Source: Acinetobacter sp. NIPH 298
GTDB taxonomy: Bacteria; Pseudomonadota; Gammaproteobacteria; Pseudomonadales; Moraxellaceae
Assembly (NCBI RefSeq): GCF_000369505.1
Contig: NZ_KB850055.1
Coordinates: forward strand, 1,641,706 to 1,705,705
DNA: 64,000 bases
Direction: 5' to 3'
How positions within the stretch are numbered: the first letter of the stretch is position 1; each line of letters begins with the position of its first letter. Made by a program: the position numbers and the translations under genes. The notes beneath the pieces are model-generated. The model made no database searches and was not told where the DNA came from. It saw only the letters and a list, made by a program, of their open reading frames with translations. Of this stretch, positions 10,096 to 20,435 are shown in pieces.

Positions 10096-10665
10096 TCATG
10101 CTAGACCCAAGGCTTTTTTCACAGGCCCATAACTACGGCGATGTTGCTCAATAACACCATGTGCAGCAATTGCTTCAAAATGCGCTTTGGTTGGATAGCC
10201 TTTATGCTTGGCAAAACCATAATCAGGATATTGCTGATCTAAGAGATGCATTTGGCGATCACGGGTGACTTTCGCTAAAATACTTGCGGCGCTGATTTCA
10301 GCATGACTGGCATCTCCACCCACGATGGCTTCACATGGAATCGTGATTCCTTTCGGAATTTGATTGCCATCCACAATAACTTTTATAGGTTGCGTCTCTA
10401 ATGTCTCAACTGCTCGACGCATCGCCAAAAAAGTGGCTTGTAAAATATTAAACTCATCAATTTCAAGATGGTTTGCTTCAGCGATCGACCATGCAATCGC
10501 CTTTTCCTGAATCTCTAAAAAAAGCTTTTCACGCTTTTTTTCAGTCAATTTTTTAGAGTCATTTAAACCCTCAATCGGGTTATTCGGATCTAAAATCACA
10601 GCAGCAGCAACGACAGAACCTACCAAAGGTCCGCGCCCTGCTTCATCGACACCAGCAACAAACAT
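10096..10665 (-). CDS. rnhB: Ribonuclease HII
   Basis: RNase HII removes ribonucleotides from DNA and cleaves RNA in RNA-DNA hybrids. It has 189 residues, close to the usual length. The catalytic DE pair is at Asp7-Glu8 in [18 protein letters not shown]. Further acidic residues occur in [10 protein letters not shown] and [11 protein letters not shown], and [15 protein letters not shown] is typical of the type 2 family. It lies 40 nt behind the lipoprotein gene, from which a hairpin separates it, and converges on csrA. Confidence 0.97.
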   Translation of the reverse strand: MFVAGVDEAGRGPLVGSVVAAAVILDPNNPIEGLNDSKKLTEKKREKLFLEIQEKAIAWSIAEANHLEIDEFNILQATFLAMRRAVETLETQPIKVIVDGNQIPKGITIPCEAIVGGDASHAEISAASILAKVTRDRQMHLLDQQYPDYGFAKHKGYPTKAHFEAIAAHGVIEQHRRSYGPVKKALGLA

Positions 10666-10676
10666 ATTTAAACTCT

Positions 10677-10699
10677 CAAAAAGGCTGATGACTCAGCCT
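10677..10699 (-). terminator. Hairpin between lipoprotein gene and rnhB
   Basis: On the minus strand AGGCTGA/TCAGCCT forms a 7-bp stem with a 4-nt loop, then a run of five Ts. It probably ends the 10706-11086 transcript and may reduce read-through into rnhB. Confidence 0.6.
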
Positions 10700-10705
10700 G
10701 ATCTA

Positions 10706-11086
10706 TTATTTAGCTTGCTTTAAAGCTTCATTCACACATGCGTTCACAGTTTCAGAAACGACTTTATTTACAATCGTTGCTCGTGCTGATGGATCAATTG
10801 CAGCCGTTGCCAACTCAAAAGTAGTAACACTCTCTGGCGCTTTTTCACTGACACAGCCACAAACATTGGTTTGAATGTCATTACGCTGTTCTGTGGCCAT
10901 AAAACGTGTTGCTGTCTTCCATGCTGCAACATTATTGATTTCATTTAAACATTTTGCATTTACAGCAATTTTGAGTGCTGCCACACCAAGCTGCTGCGAA
11001 GTCGTCGCTGTATTATTTGTATCTGTCGCAGCACATCCTGCAAATGCTAAAACAACGGGAGCAATAACCAATACCAACTTTTTCAT
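10706..11086 (-). CDS. Small lipoprotein of unknown function
   Basis: This is a 126-residue protein with a lipoprotein signal peptide. A basic start (MKKLVLVIAPVVLAFAGC) leads to a lipobox whose lipidated residue is Cys18. The mature part is mainly helical and rich in Ala, Thr and Asn. It contains three further cysteines (NAKCLNEI, NVCGCVSEKAP, NACVNEAL region) that could form disulphides in the periplasm. No enzyme motif is visible and the family was not recognised. The gene is divergent from cytochrome b561 across 221 nt. Confidence 0.8.
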   Translation of the reverse strand: MKKLVLVIAPVVLAFAGCAATDTNNTATTSQQLGVAALKIAVNAKCLNEINNVAAWKTATRFMATEQRNDIQTNVCGCVSEKAPESVTTFELATAAIDPSARATIVNKVVSETVNACVNEALKQAK

Positions 11087-11307
11087 ATTTTTAACCTGTA
11101 TCTAAATTTTTGGCAGGCGTATTGTGCCTAAATGCCAAACTTTATGATATGACTCAAAGTTATCTTTACATAATATAACAGTTATACTTTATCCATTTTA
11201 GCTTGACCGTTCCAAGCATAATACGCTCTGTTACAGATACACTGTATGCGGAATAAATAGCGATATTTAAAATCAAATCACTCATATATCACAGCTAGGA
11301 TGTTGCG

Positions 11308-11862
11308 ATGTCAACCTCAGCACAATACTACACGCGCACAGCACAAGTTTTGCATTGGCTCATGGCTGCTATTTTTATTATCGCTTGGCTTATCGGCTTT
11401 TATAGTGGTAATTTTCTCAGCTATGACGTTGATGGTAGTTTTAAAGGAAGCGTGATTACACTGCATAAGAATATTGCAACTACAATTATCTTCTTAGTTG
11501 TCATTCGTATTTTTTGGCGCTACACCCATCCCGTCCCACAATTACCAAACACCATGTCACCGACGATAAAAAAGTTGGCGCATGTTGGACATTTTTTACT
11601 TTACTTAATGCTTTTGGCTTTACCGATTACTGGTTGTTTATTTAGTTGGAGCGCTGGACACCCAGCTCCAGTTTTATATTTATTTGAAATACCACGTTTA
11701 GTACAAGATAATCCAGAGCTTCTGGAAATCGTTAAACCCTTACATATTTACATATCTTGGTTTGCGGGCTTACTGATTGTTGGGCATGCCTTAGCAGCGA
11801 TTAAACATCATTTTATTGATAAAGATAATGTATTGCTGAGTATGATACGTCGCCCAAAATAA
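11308..11862 (+). CDS. Cytochrome b561 family protein
   Basis: This is a 184-residue integral membrane di-haem cytochrome b561 of the bacterial CybB type. It has four predicted transmembrane helices. Candidate haem-ligand histidines occur in VLHWLMAAIF, ITLHKNIATT, HVGHFLLYLML and WFAGLLIVGHALAAIKHHF. Relatives move electrons between the quinone pool and periplasmic acceptors, and some act as superoxide:quinone oxidoreductases. An AGGATG-type ribosome-binding site lies just upstream and a strong terminator follows, so the gene appears monocistronic. Confidence 0.9.
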   Translation: MSTSAQYYTRTAQVLHWLMAAIFIIAWLIGFYSGNFLSYDVDGSFKGSVITLHKNIATTIIFLVVIRIFWRYTHPVPQLPNTMSPTIKKLAHVGHFLLYLMLLALPITGCLFSWSAGHPAPVLYLFEIPRLVQDNPELLEIVKPLHIYISWFAGLLIVGHALAAIKHHFIDKDNVLLSMIRRPK

Positions 11863-11873
11863 ATTTTGATCAT

Positions 11874-11902
11874 AAAAAAAACCGCATTACGCGGTTTTTT
11901 TT
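11874..11902. terminator. Bidirectional terminator between cytochrome b561 and adenine deaminase genes
   Basis: AAAAAACCGC and GCGGTTTTTT form a 10-bp stem with a 5-nt loop and T-runs on both strands. It serves the two convergent genes. Confidence 0.88.
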
Positions 11903-11905
11903 AAC

Positions 11906-13000
<1,095 letters not shown>

Positions 13001-13030
13001 TCAAAAAGAGAATGTAAAAAAATACTAAGC

Positions 13031-14350
13031 TTAACCGCCAAACACCGCAAACTTAAACACCCAAAGCGCAGCGATAATCCAAACCATATAAGGTACTGTT
13101 TTCGCCTTGCCCGTAAGTAGTTTCACCAACGCATAACTGATAAAGCCCATTGCAATCCCATCCGCGATTGAATAGGTAAATGGCATAAATACGATGGTTA
13201 AAAATGCTGGAACAGCCTCAGTAATATCATCCCAATCGATATGAGTGATACCCTGAATCATTAATACGCCAATGAATAACAATGCAGGTGCGGTCGCAAA
13301 ACCTGGTACAGATTGCGCAAGCGGTGCTAGAAATAAACATCCAACAAATAATACCGCAACCACGACAGCCGTTAAACCTGTACGACCACCTGCAGCAACG
13401 CCAGAAGCAGATTCGATATAAGGGGTAGTTGAAGATGTCCCCAATGCAGCACCTGCAACAATCGCAGACGAATCAGCAAACAATGCCTTTTTCAGACGCG
13501 GTAACTTACCATCTTTCAATAAACCAGCGCGATGAGAAACCCCCACCAAAGTTCCCGTACTGTCAAATAGATCGACAATGAAAAATACGAAAATAACGCC
13601 GATCATGCTGGCAGTAAACAAGCCCTCAAAGTCCATTTGCATGAATGTCGGCGCTAGAGATGGAACTTGACCAACAACACCTTTAAATTCATTTAAGCCC
13701 AAAGCAGTGGCTATCGCAGTGATCACTAAAATACTGATAATGATCGCACCACGAATTTTGAACTGGTGTAATACCACAATCATTAAAAAGCCAAATAAAG
13801 CCAACAATACAGATGGTTGTTTAATATCACCTAAAGCCACCAAAGTTGCTGGATTATCAACAATAATACCTGCATTTTTTAATGCGATTAAGGCAAGGAA
13901 TAAACCAATACCGCCACCAATCGCTAACTTCAATGACATCGGGATCGCGTTCACAATCGCTTCCCGAATCTTCATAAAGCTAATTGCTAAGAATACAATC
14001 CCCGAAATAAACACCGCTGCTAAAGCAGTTTCCCAAGGAACGCCCATACCTAAACAAACAGAATAGGTAAAATAAGCATTCAACCCCATACCAGGTGCGA
14101 GCGCAATTGGATAGTTTGCAATCAACCCCATCACTAAACAGCCAATTGCAGCAGCCAAACAGGTAGCAACAAATACGGCACCATGATCCATTCCTGTTTC
14201 AGAAAGAATCATTGGATTTACAATAATGATGTAACACATGGTCAAAAATGTAGTTACACCTGCTAGAACTTCTGTTCTAAAGTTGGTTTTGTTTTCACTT
14301 AGTTTAAATAAGCGTTCTAACAAACCAGCCGAAGCATTAGGCATTGCCAT
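13031..14350 (-). CDS. NCS2-family purine (adenine/hypoxanthine/guanine) permease
   Basis: This 439-residue multi-pass inner-membrane transporter belongs to the AzgA/PurP/GhxP group (COG2252 type). Diagnostic stretches are ANYPIALAPGMGLNAYFTYS, IVDLFDSTGTLVGVSHRAGL and SSTTPYIESASGVAAGGRTG. The last two correspond to the conserved substrate-region helices. It sits directly upstream of adenine deaminase on the same strand. The pair probably imports and deaminates adenine, but which purine is carried cannot be read from sequence alone. The leader holds a long inverted repeat at 14392-14439. Confidence 0.93.
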   Translation of the reverse strand: MAMPNASAGLLERLFKLSENKTNFRTEVLAGVTTFLTMCYIIIVNPMILSETGMDHGAVFVATCLAAAIGCLVMGLIANYPIALAPGMGLNAYFTYSVCLGMGVPWETALAAVFISGIVFLAISFMKIREAIVNAIPMSLKLAIGGGIGLFLALIALKNAGIIVDNPATLVALGDIKQPSVLLALFGFLMIVVLHQFKIRGAIIISILVITAIATALGLNEFKGVVGQVPSLAPTFMQMDFEGLFTASMIGVIFVFFIVDLFDSTGTLVGVSHRAGLLKDGKLPRLKKALFADSSAIVAGAALGTSSTTPYIESASGVAAGGRTGLTAVVVAVLFVGCLFLAPLAQSVPGFATAPALLFIGVLMIQGITHIDWDDITEAVPAFLTIVFMPFTYSIADGIAMGFISYALVKLLTGKAKTVPYMVWIIAALWVFKFAVFGG

Positions 14351-14391
14351 AATAGCACCTGTTAAAATCTAGGATCGTAGGAGATGAAATC

Positions 14392-14439
14392 TATACCTTT
14401 GTGTTTCAAATATTTTTTGAATTTAAACCAAAAGGTATA
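14392..14439 (-). promoter_or_regulatory. Long imperfect stem-loop in the purine-permease leader
   Basis: TATACCTTT (14392-14400) is the perfect complement of AAAGGTATA (14431-14439). An inner GTTTCAAAT/ATTTAAAC pairing with one bulged base continues the stem. It lies about 40 nt before the permease ATG. It may be a regulator operator or an RNA element. I see no purine-riboswitch core. Confidence 0.55.
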
Positions 14440-14522
14440 CAAAGCTAAAAGCAATCTATATGCCAGCTTGATACGTGTTACATCTAAAACTTGGATAAAT
14501 CGAATTCCGCAATTAAAAATAT

Positions 14523-14553
14523 AAAAAGCTGCATAACAAATATGCAGCTTTTT
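14523..14553. terminator. Bidirectional terminator
   Basis: AAAAAGCTGCATA and TATGCAGCTTTTT form a perfect 13-bp stem with a 5-nt loop and T-tracts on both strands. It lies in the 14351-14675 gap, about 120 nt past the small gene at 14676-14861. It probably terminates that gene and isolates the permease promoter. The rest of this gap holds only the permease leader. Confidence 0.88.
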
Positions 14554-14675
14554 ATTTAATGGTAAATATTTTAACAGATTCTATCGAAAACTTGCGAATC
14601 GAAAATTAAAAAAATATTTGATCACAAGCTAAAATGCATCAAATTGGACCGTCTAAGCATCATGATATTTAGACA

Positions 14676-14861
14676 TCAATGACTCTGTTTCAGTGTGGGT
14701 AAATTTGTATGTGGGCTATGCTGAATTTCATTCAAACTATGCTCAGCATCATGAACAACTTTCATAAGCTCTTGGCGTTTTTTCGTTTGGGCATCTACAT
14801 GCGTTGAATAGCCCAAGATACCAATAGAAAATATCAGTAATAGTATAAGTACGATCTTCAT
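14676..14861 (-). CDS. Small membrane-anchored or exported protein
   Basis: This is a 61-residue unknown protein starting MKIVLILLLIFSIGILGYS, a single hydrophobic segment that is either an uncleaved anchor or a signal peptide. A short hydrophilic helix follows (TKKRQELMKVVHDAEHSLNEI). A GAGAT site sits 4-8 nt before the ATG at 14861. A longer frame reaches 14966, but its start lacks a comparable site. The family was not recognised. Confidence 0.65.
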   Translation of the reverse strand: MKIVLILLLIFSIGILGYSTHVDAQTKKRQELMKVVHDAEHSLNEIQHSPHTNLPTLKQSH

Positions 14862-15128
14862 TATTATCTCTGCTTCACCGTTTTCTTTAACATTAGCAAA
14901 GAATATGAAATATTCTACTTTTTTAAGGATAAATGGCGAAATTAACGTAATTACAATGTAATTCACAATATTTTTTTCGAGTTTATCATTATGCTTTTAA
15001 AAATAAGAAACTTGATGTTTAATTTATATATTTAGTATTTTCAACAACATATAGTGTAAATTCTTTAACACTTCAATTTGAGTGAACAATACCCGATGTC
15101 TTCCCCTACTTATACGCTGTTACATATT

Positions 15129-15166
15129 AAAAAGAGCAGCTTTGCTTAATCAAAACTGCTCTTTAA
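15129..15166 (-). terminator. Terminator of the TonB siderophore receptor gene
   Basis: On the minus strand TTAAAGAGCAG and CTGCTCTTT pair and a T-run follows, about 20 nt after the receptor stop. The remaining bases of the 14862-15184 gap are AT-rich and hold nothing else I can identify. Confidence 0.8.
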
Positions 15167-15184
15167 TAGCATTAAATTAACTTA

Positions 15185-17383
15185 TTAGAATTGGTAATTT
15201 AAACGCACCAAGAAGTTGCGAGGTGTTCCCGGCATTGTGTTCGATCTCCAATACACTTTATCTGTAAGATTACTCACAGCTAAAGTTGCACCCCAATGCT
15301 CACCTTTGTAACCAACCGCAGCATCTAAACGCATCCAACCATCAAGTTTTGTATCTGGGTTATTGGAAATATTCGTGTAAAGAGAACCATTATAAGTTGC
15401 ACCAACTTCCGTATAAATATTTTCAACAGGTAGATAACGAATGAATAAATTACCAGTATTTTTAGCTGTGTTTGCTAAGTAGTGACCAGTGTTAGCAGAT
15501 TTTGGATCTTTATCATCTTTCACTTTTGCATCTGTATATCCATAGCCACCACGAATAAATACATTATCAAGTACACGACCAATAAAGCTAAATTCAGCTC
15601 CTTTTGACTGATGTTCACCACCGATTACGTACTCAAATGGATCTTTCTCTGGGTTTGGACGAAAACGAATATTTTTCTTGCGAATATCAAATACAGAAAA
15701 CTGAGTATTCAAGCGATCATTAAACCAATCACTTTTTACACCAATTTCGTATTGCTCATTATATTGCGGTTCAGCATTCACCGTCCTCAAATCAACGGTA
15801 CCATTAGTAAATGGTGAAACCCCTGCACTTCCACCAAACGGTGCAAAGCTTTTACTATAAGAGGTATAAAAACTCTGATTATCTACTGGTTGCCAAACAA
15901 AACCTACATTCGGGCTAAAGGTTTCAGCATCCATTGTGACTGACTGCCCATATGTTTTTGAACCAATTAAAGTGTCACGAGTTTTTACTTCATATTGATC
16001 ATAACGGGCGCCCAGCATCATCTTTAATGTCGGTGTTAACGAAATAAGATCCTGTACAAAAAATGCCAGACTATCATTGTTTTGATGAGTATAAGATGTT
16101 GCATTTGGTCGACCATTATTACGATCGAAAGAAGTTTGATAATCCTTAACTTTATAAGGATTAATTAATTGATAATATAATCCTGCCTTATCGCCGCTTG
16201 AATAATTACCTAACTTAGGCTCACGATCTTCATGTGACCAATCCGCACCAAACATTATCTGATGTTCTAATTTACCCGTATTAAACTTACCCGTAATATC
16301 AAATGTGTTTGTCGTGGTCTTATTCATGGTTTCTTGCCAAGCATACGATTGCTTGATATAGCCAGATTTACACCCTTTCGTATCATCAGTACAATAACTT
16401 CCGCCAAAGAAATTATCGAAATCTTGATTAGCTTGACGATAGCTCAATGCCCAATGAAATTTCCAATCTGGTGCAAATTCATATTTTAGATCGGTACGTA
16501 CCGTTTGTAATTCATCAACGATAAAATCTGATGCTGTTGCAAAGCCTGTTTCTCTTAAAATATTTTCAGGGAAACGACTTAATACCGAAAATGATGGACC
16601 ACGATCAGGAATACGATCTAATTTGTCATAGGTATACTCTGTAGTCCATAACAACTTCTCATCATCACTACGATAAGTCACACTGGGTGAAAACATAGAT
16701 TGTTTTGTGCCAATACCCGAACGGAAGCTATTAGTATCAGATTTTTCACCAACTAAACGTACCGCCCAATTATCATTCACCACTTGATTGATATCTAAGG
16801 TACCCCCAATATTGTCATAAGAACCGCCAAAGATACCCACAGAACTTTTAGAGTCGAAATTGGCGAACTTAGTCACCATATTTACTACACCACCACCTGC
16901 CCCTCGCCCATACAACACAGAAGCTGGACCTTTTAGAATCTCAATACGTTCTACATTGGCAGTACTACGACGAACTTGCCCCCCTTCGCGTACACCATTA
17001 CGGTAGATATCACTGGTATCAGCACTGAATCCACGAATCATAATACCGTCACCACGCGTATCATATGTCGTTGATACACCTGGCGTACCTTGAAGCATCA
17101 CGCTTAAATCATTTGCACCATAGATTTTATATTTTTGCACATCGATCGTATCAATGGTCTGCGGAATATCTTTTTTCTTTAACCCGTTACGCGTCACACT
17201 TGCCTGATCATAATCAATATAGCTTTTGATCGGATCTAGTTCGCTCATCGCCTCAATTTTAATGGTCGGCATCACCGCAGTTTGTTCATTTGCAATTGCA
17301 TATTGCACTTGCAGCATCATCATACTGAGCAAAGTAAACTTAAAAATAGGCTTTTGATAAAAGTCTAAATGTGAAGATTTCAT
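15185..17383 (-). CDS. TonB-dependent siderophore receptor
   Basis: This 732-residue outer-membrane protein has a signal peptide (cut near AIA-NEQTAVMP) and a TonB-box-like start of the mature protein. The plug domain contains LQGTPGVSTTYDTRGDGIMIRGF and ERIEILKGPASVLYGRGAGGGVVNMVTK. A C-terminal beta-barrel ends in the aromatic signature RNFLVRLNYQF. It resembles receptors for catecholate/hydroxamate ferric siderophores (Fiu/PiuA/FhuE-like), but the ligand cannot be assigned. A Fur-like box lies about 70 nt upstream, so iron repression is likely. It has its own terminator. Confidence 0.93.
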   Translation of the reverse strand: MKSSHLDFYQKPIFKFTLLSMMMLQVQYAIANEQTAVMPTIKIEAMSELDPIKSYIDYDQASVTRNGLKKKDIPQTIDTIDVQKYKIYGANDLSVMLQGTPGVSTTYDTRGDGIMIRGFSADTSDIYRNGVREGGQVRRSTANVERIEILKGPASVLYGRGAGGGVVNMVTKFANFDSKSSVGIFGGSYDNIGGTLDINQVVNDNWAVRLVGEKSDTNSFRSGIGTKQSMFSPSVTYRSDDEKLLWTTEYTYDKLDRIPDRGPSFSVLSRFPENILRETGFATASDFIVDELQTVRTDLKYEFAPDWKFHWALSYRQANQDFDNFFGGSYCTDDTKGCKSGYIKQSYAWQETMNKTTTNTFDITGKFNTGKLEHQIMFGADWSHEDREPKLGNYSSGDKAGLYYQLINPYKVKDYQTSFDRNNGRPNATSYTHQNNDSLAFFVQDLISLTPTLKMMLGARYDQYEVKTRDTLIGSKTYGQSVTMDAETFSPNVGFVWQPVDNQSFYTSYSKSFAPFGGSAGVSPFTNGTVDLRTVNAEPQYNEQYEIGVKSDWFNDRLNTQFSVFDIRKKNIRFRPNPEKDPFEYVIGGEHQSKGAEFSFIGRVLDNVFIRGGYGYTDAKVKDDKDPKSANTGHYLANTAKNTGNLFIRYLPVENIYTEVGATYNGSLYTNISNNPDTKLDGWMRLDAAVGYKGEHWGATLAVSNLTDKVYWRSNTMPGTPRNFLVRLNYQF

Positions 17384-17451
17384 AAAAATTCCAAAAAACA
17401 GTTCAGACGAAAAATTAAAAAAATAAAGATTAAAAAAAACGATACAATTTT

Positions 17452-17474
17452 AATAAAAATAATTCTCATTTTCA
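17452..17474 (-). promoter_or_regulatory. Putative Fur box upstream of the siderophore receptor
   Basis: On the minus strand GAAAATGAGAATTATTTTTA resembles the Fur consensus of repeated GATAAT units. It lies about 70-90 nt before the receptor start, in the 17384-17703 divergent gap. The rest of that gap is AT-rich promoter sequence. Confidence 0.6.
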
Positions 17475-17703
17475 CCAACTTTCGTATTAATTTTCAATCT
17501 ATGGATTGTTTTTCACCCATTAAAGATTAAAAATCCCATGAACACTAAAAGACTAGATTTGTATTTTTATGTTTATTGATGTTTTCTAGTTTAAAAAATT
17601 TGCTAAAGTGATTTGGTCTAGATCACTCCATTGCTTATTTCAATAAAAGACATGTGATAAGACATTGATAAAATAAAAATATCTATTACTAAGGAATTAT
17701 AAA

Positions 17704-17976
17704 ATGACCAATAATCAAAATGATCCATCTCAATCGAATGAAGATTTACAACCCACAGATCAGGCTGAAACATTTCAAGGCAATATCCATTTTGGTGGAT
17801 GGGGAGAATTTAATCCTCCACCCAAAGTTAGTAAAGAAGAATTGGAATACATTAAAGAAAAGCATTTATTAGAAGAACACACGCGTACACCACCACCACC
17901 AACCCCACTCGAACAACTCAAACATTTAGGAAAAGAGGTTTTATCTGGCGGGCGTGATCTTACAGATGATGATTAA
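17704..17976 (+). CDS. Small acidic, proline-rich unknown protein
   Basis: This is a 90-residue hydrophilic protein with no signal peptide or membrane segment. The N-terminal 25 residues are Asn/Gln/Asp-rich and probably disordered. A GGWGEFNPPPKVSKEELEYI segment follows, then a charged helix, a proline run (TPPPPTPLEQ) and an acidic end (DLTDDD). An AAGGA site lies just before the ATG, and an intrinsic terminator follows at 18007. The family was not recognised. It lies between two TonB-receptor genes, but nothing in it suggests an iron role. Confidence 0.75.
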   Translation: MTNNQNDPSQSNEDLQPTDQAETFQGNIHFGGWGEFNPPPKVSKEELEYIKEKHLLEEHTRTPPPPTPLEQLKHLGKEVLSGGRDLTDDD

Positions 17977-18006
17977 AACTTAACTATTTATTTCTAATTA
18001 ATATTG

Positions 18007-18039
18007 GTTGGGGTGCATTTTATGTACTCCAACTTTTTT
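18007..18039 (+). terminator. Rho-independent terminator after the 17704-17976 gene
   Basis: GTTGGGGTGCA pairs with TGTACTCCAAC, including two G-U pairs, and six Ts follow. It insulates the TonB-receptor promoter downstream. Confidence 0.8.
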
Positions 18040-18092
18040 ATGCCTGTAAAATTGAGAAATTCAAATGCTTATCCATCCAATATTCCATTTTT

Positions 18093-18122
18093 CTACACAA
18101 TCTTACATTAAGCTACACAAAA
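18093..18122 (+). promoter_or_regulatory. Three tandem 10-bp-phased repeats upstream of TonB receptor
   Basis: CTACACAATC, TTACATTAAG and CTACACAAAA stand head to tail at exact 10-nt spacing, starting at 18093, 18103 and 18113. They end 33 nt before the receptor ATG. This spacing is typical of OmpR/PhoB-type response-regulator sites on one helix face. No such regulator is encoded in the window. Confidence 0.5.
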
Positions 18123-18155
18123 CAATTTGATCTGTTCTTCTTTGGGGTATTGAAA

Positions 18156-20216
18156 ATGAAGCATCCACGCGATTATGGAAAATTGAGTGTTCTCAGTTCT
18201 GCACTAATTGGCATGAGTTCCCCACTTTTTGCAAATGCTGTTGATCCCTCTGCGACTCCCGTTGAAGCAGCAACTCATGTACTGCCAACCCTGCGCATCA
18301 ACGCTACTGTAGATCCCCAAAAACAACATGACGATGATATAAGTGCAGTTCCCAAAACCATTATCAGTCGTGAAGAAATGCTCCAATATGGCGATCAATC
18401 TGTGATGGATGCTTTACGTCGAGCAGCGGGCTTTCAACTCCCTACAGGACACGGTCCTCGCGGTGGCGGTGGTGCTTCTGGTATGCGTTTTCGTGGGGGT
18501 GGTGCGCCAACATTTTTGATTAATGGTGAACCTGTACAAGGCGGACCACGTGGTGGTATGTCAGTTATTGACACGATTACGCCTGAAATGATTGAGCATA
18601 TCGAGGTTATAAAGCAACCAAGTGTGGCTCAATCTTCAGTCGCCTCTTCAGCGGTCATTAATATTATTTTAAAAGAGCCTCTGAATACGCGCTTAAATGG
18701 TACGGTCAAGCTAGGTTATGGTCTGCGCGACAGTGGTCAGCAACAATCTGAACGAAAGCAGATCAATATCCAAGCAGATGGTCGTGAAAACCAGTGGTCT
18801 TATAGTTTCTCTGCCAATCAAATGTGGATCGATAATACTTCAGTTTCAAAAATCGAATCTGAAACAGGAACTCGTGAAAACCTACGTACGATAAATCGCA
18901 GCATGCAAATGTTTTCGCCTCGTCTACAATATGATCTTGATGACCAACAAAAAATGATTGCCGAGTTATTTTATCGCAACATCAAAATGCAAGGATACTC
19001 AGCAAATCAAACCCAAGATGATAAAAATGACAGTATTCGCCTAAATACCCGCTATGAACGTAAAGATAAAGAGTTCAGTGATAAAATCCGCTTCTCAGTA
19101 GAACGCCAAACAGAAACTCAGCTAACTCGCTCCACTCAAAGCCGCATTTATACGGATGAAACCATACATGAATATGGTCTGGCTTATGATAGCTTAAGAA
19201 AACTGGATGCAAATCGTCAAATCAAATTTGGCTTTGATTCACGTTTTAATGAACTCGATAGCAATGTCAGCCCAAGCCTAGACGAACAACGTTATGCAGT
19301 TTATGGCGAAGGAAGCTGGCGGCTGACTGATCGTCAAACGATTACCTTAGGCGCAAGGCAAGAATGGTTAAATCGTTCAGGTTTGGTTGATTATCAAGAT
19401 CAACATTTAAGTCCTGTAATTGCTTATCGCTTGAGCCTCAATGAGCAGTGGTCAATTCAAACCAATTTAAGTCAGGCTTTCCGCAGCCCCAAATCAGACC
19501 GTTTGATTCCGACCGTCACTGTTTCGACAGATAGTGATGCAGGCTCATTAAACAACCCTGATCGGGGTGGCAATCCAAATCTCAAAGCAGAAAAAGTACG
19601 CGCCGTTGAATCAACGCTTGCTTATGATTCTGCCAGTGGCGGTGTGAGCTTAACGGCGTACCATCGTCAAATTAAAGACTATATCGAAAAAGTCATTGCA
19701 CTGGAAAATACTCGCTATGTCGAGCGTCCACAAAACCAAGATGAGGCCACCACCTATGGTGCTGAGCTTTCTGCCCGTTATGCCCTAAAACAAACTGAAG
19801 CAGGTCATGCACTTATGCTCAACGGGCAAATCTCCACCATCCGCGCCAAAATTGAAGATGGGCAACACAAAGAGCGTCTCGTCAGTGATGTGGCACCATA
19901 CAACGCCAGCGCAGGTTTATCGCATAGTTTCAAACCTTGGCAAGTTTCAAGCAGCTTCAATATCAGCTACACACCAGAATTTACACGCGCTTTAGATGGT
20001 CAACCTTATGATCGAACCACCAATCAACGTTTTAGCCTGAATCTCAGTGCAACCAAACGCTTTACAGAGGGGTGGGCAGCCAGTTTAAACCTAAATAACG
20101 TACTCAGCACAGATGCTAAAGAACGTTTAACTCATCAATCTGATGGTCGTCTCTATCAAGCTAGAACCAATGAGAGTGTTCCTAGCTATCAATTCACACT
20201 CGAAAAGAAGTTTTAA
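18156..20216 (+). CDS. TonB-dependent receptor with glycine-rich plug
   Basis: This 686-residue outer-membrane receptor has a signal peptide (MKHPRDYGKLSVLSSALIG, cut near FANA-VDP) and a plug domain (about 60-190). The plug is unusual for glycine-rich loops GHGPRGGGGASGMRFRGGG and GGPRGGM, before MIEHIEVIKQPSVAQ and VINIILKEP. The barrel ends in the aromatic YQFTLEKKF. The ligand is unknown. Neighbouring flavoprotein, PepSY, ApbE-DUF2271 and DUF4198 genes suggest metal or siderophore uptake coupled to redox chemistry. I chose the ATG at 18156 over a TTG at 18150, with a GGGGTA site upstream. A terminator follows. Confidence 0.9.
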   Translation: MKHPRDYGKLSVLSSALIGMSSPLFANAVDPSATPVEAATHVLPTLRINATVDPQKQHDDDISAVPKTIISREEMLQYGDQSVMDALRRAAGFQLPTGHGPRGGGGASGMRFRGGGAPTFLINGEPVQGGPRGGMSVIDTITPEMIEHIEVIKQPSVAQSSVASSAVINIILKEPLNTRLNGTVKLGYGLRDSGQQQSERKQINIQADGRENQWSYSFSANQMWIDNTSVSKIESETGTRENLRTINRSMQMFSPRLQYDLDDQQKMIAELFYRNIKMQGYSANQTQDDKNDSIRLNTRYERKDKEFSDKIRFSVERQTETQLTRSTQSRIYTDETIHEYGLAYDSLRKLDANRQIKFGFDSRFNELDSNVSPSLDEQRYAVYGEGSWRLTDRQTITLGARQEWLNRSGLVDYQDQHLSPVIAYRLSLNEQWSIQTNLSQAFRSPKSDRLIPTVTVSTDSDAGSLNNPDRGGNPNLKAEKVRAVESTLAYDSASGGVSLTAYHRQIKDYIEKVIALENTRYVERPQNQDEATTYGAELSARYALKQTEAGHALMLNGQISTIRAKIEDGQHKERLVSDVAPYNASAGLSHSFKPWQVSSSFNISYTPEFTRALDGQPYDRTTNQRFSLNLSATKRFTEGWAASLNLNNVLSTDAKERLTHQSDGRLYQARTNESVPSYQFTLEKKF

Positions 20217-20257
20217 TATTCCTAGGGTCTGTTGACATAAACCGAACACCGTCTCAT

Positions 20258-20295
20258 AAAAAGCCAATGACCTTTGTCGTTGGCTTTTTTCCTCC
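20258..20295 (+). terminator. Terminator of the second TonB receptor gene
   Basis: AAAAAGCCAATGAC and GTCGTTGGCTTTTT pair with one G-U, and a T-run follows. Confidence 0.85.
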
Positions 20296-20435
20296 TACTT
20301 ATATTGAAGAAATAGATAGGATGTGTGTTTATCTTATGGAAAATAAACAATAGCTGAATGACCGTTTGCAGCATGACTGTTATTATGTACAAATACAGTT
20401 GAAATTTAATGCATTAACAAACCAAAGAGAAAAAA

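Noticed and set aside
14351-14520. Purine riboswitch before the NCS2 permease
   Set aside because: The long stem-loop lacks the three-way junction and conserved loops of the purine riboswitch.
20222-20260. GGGTCTGTTGACAT resembling the end of an IS element
   Set aside because: No transposase fragment, second end or target duplication was found, and the segment is followed by a simple terminator.
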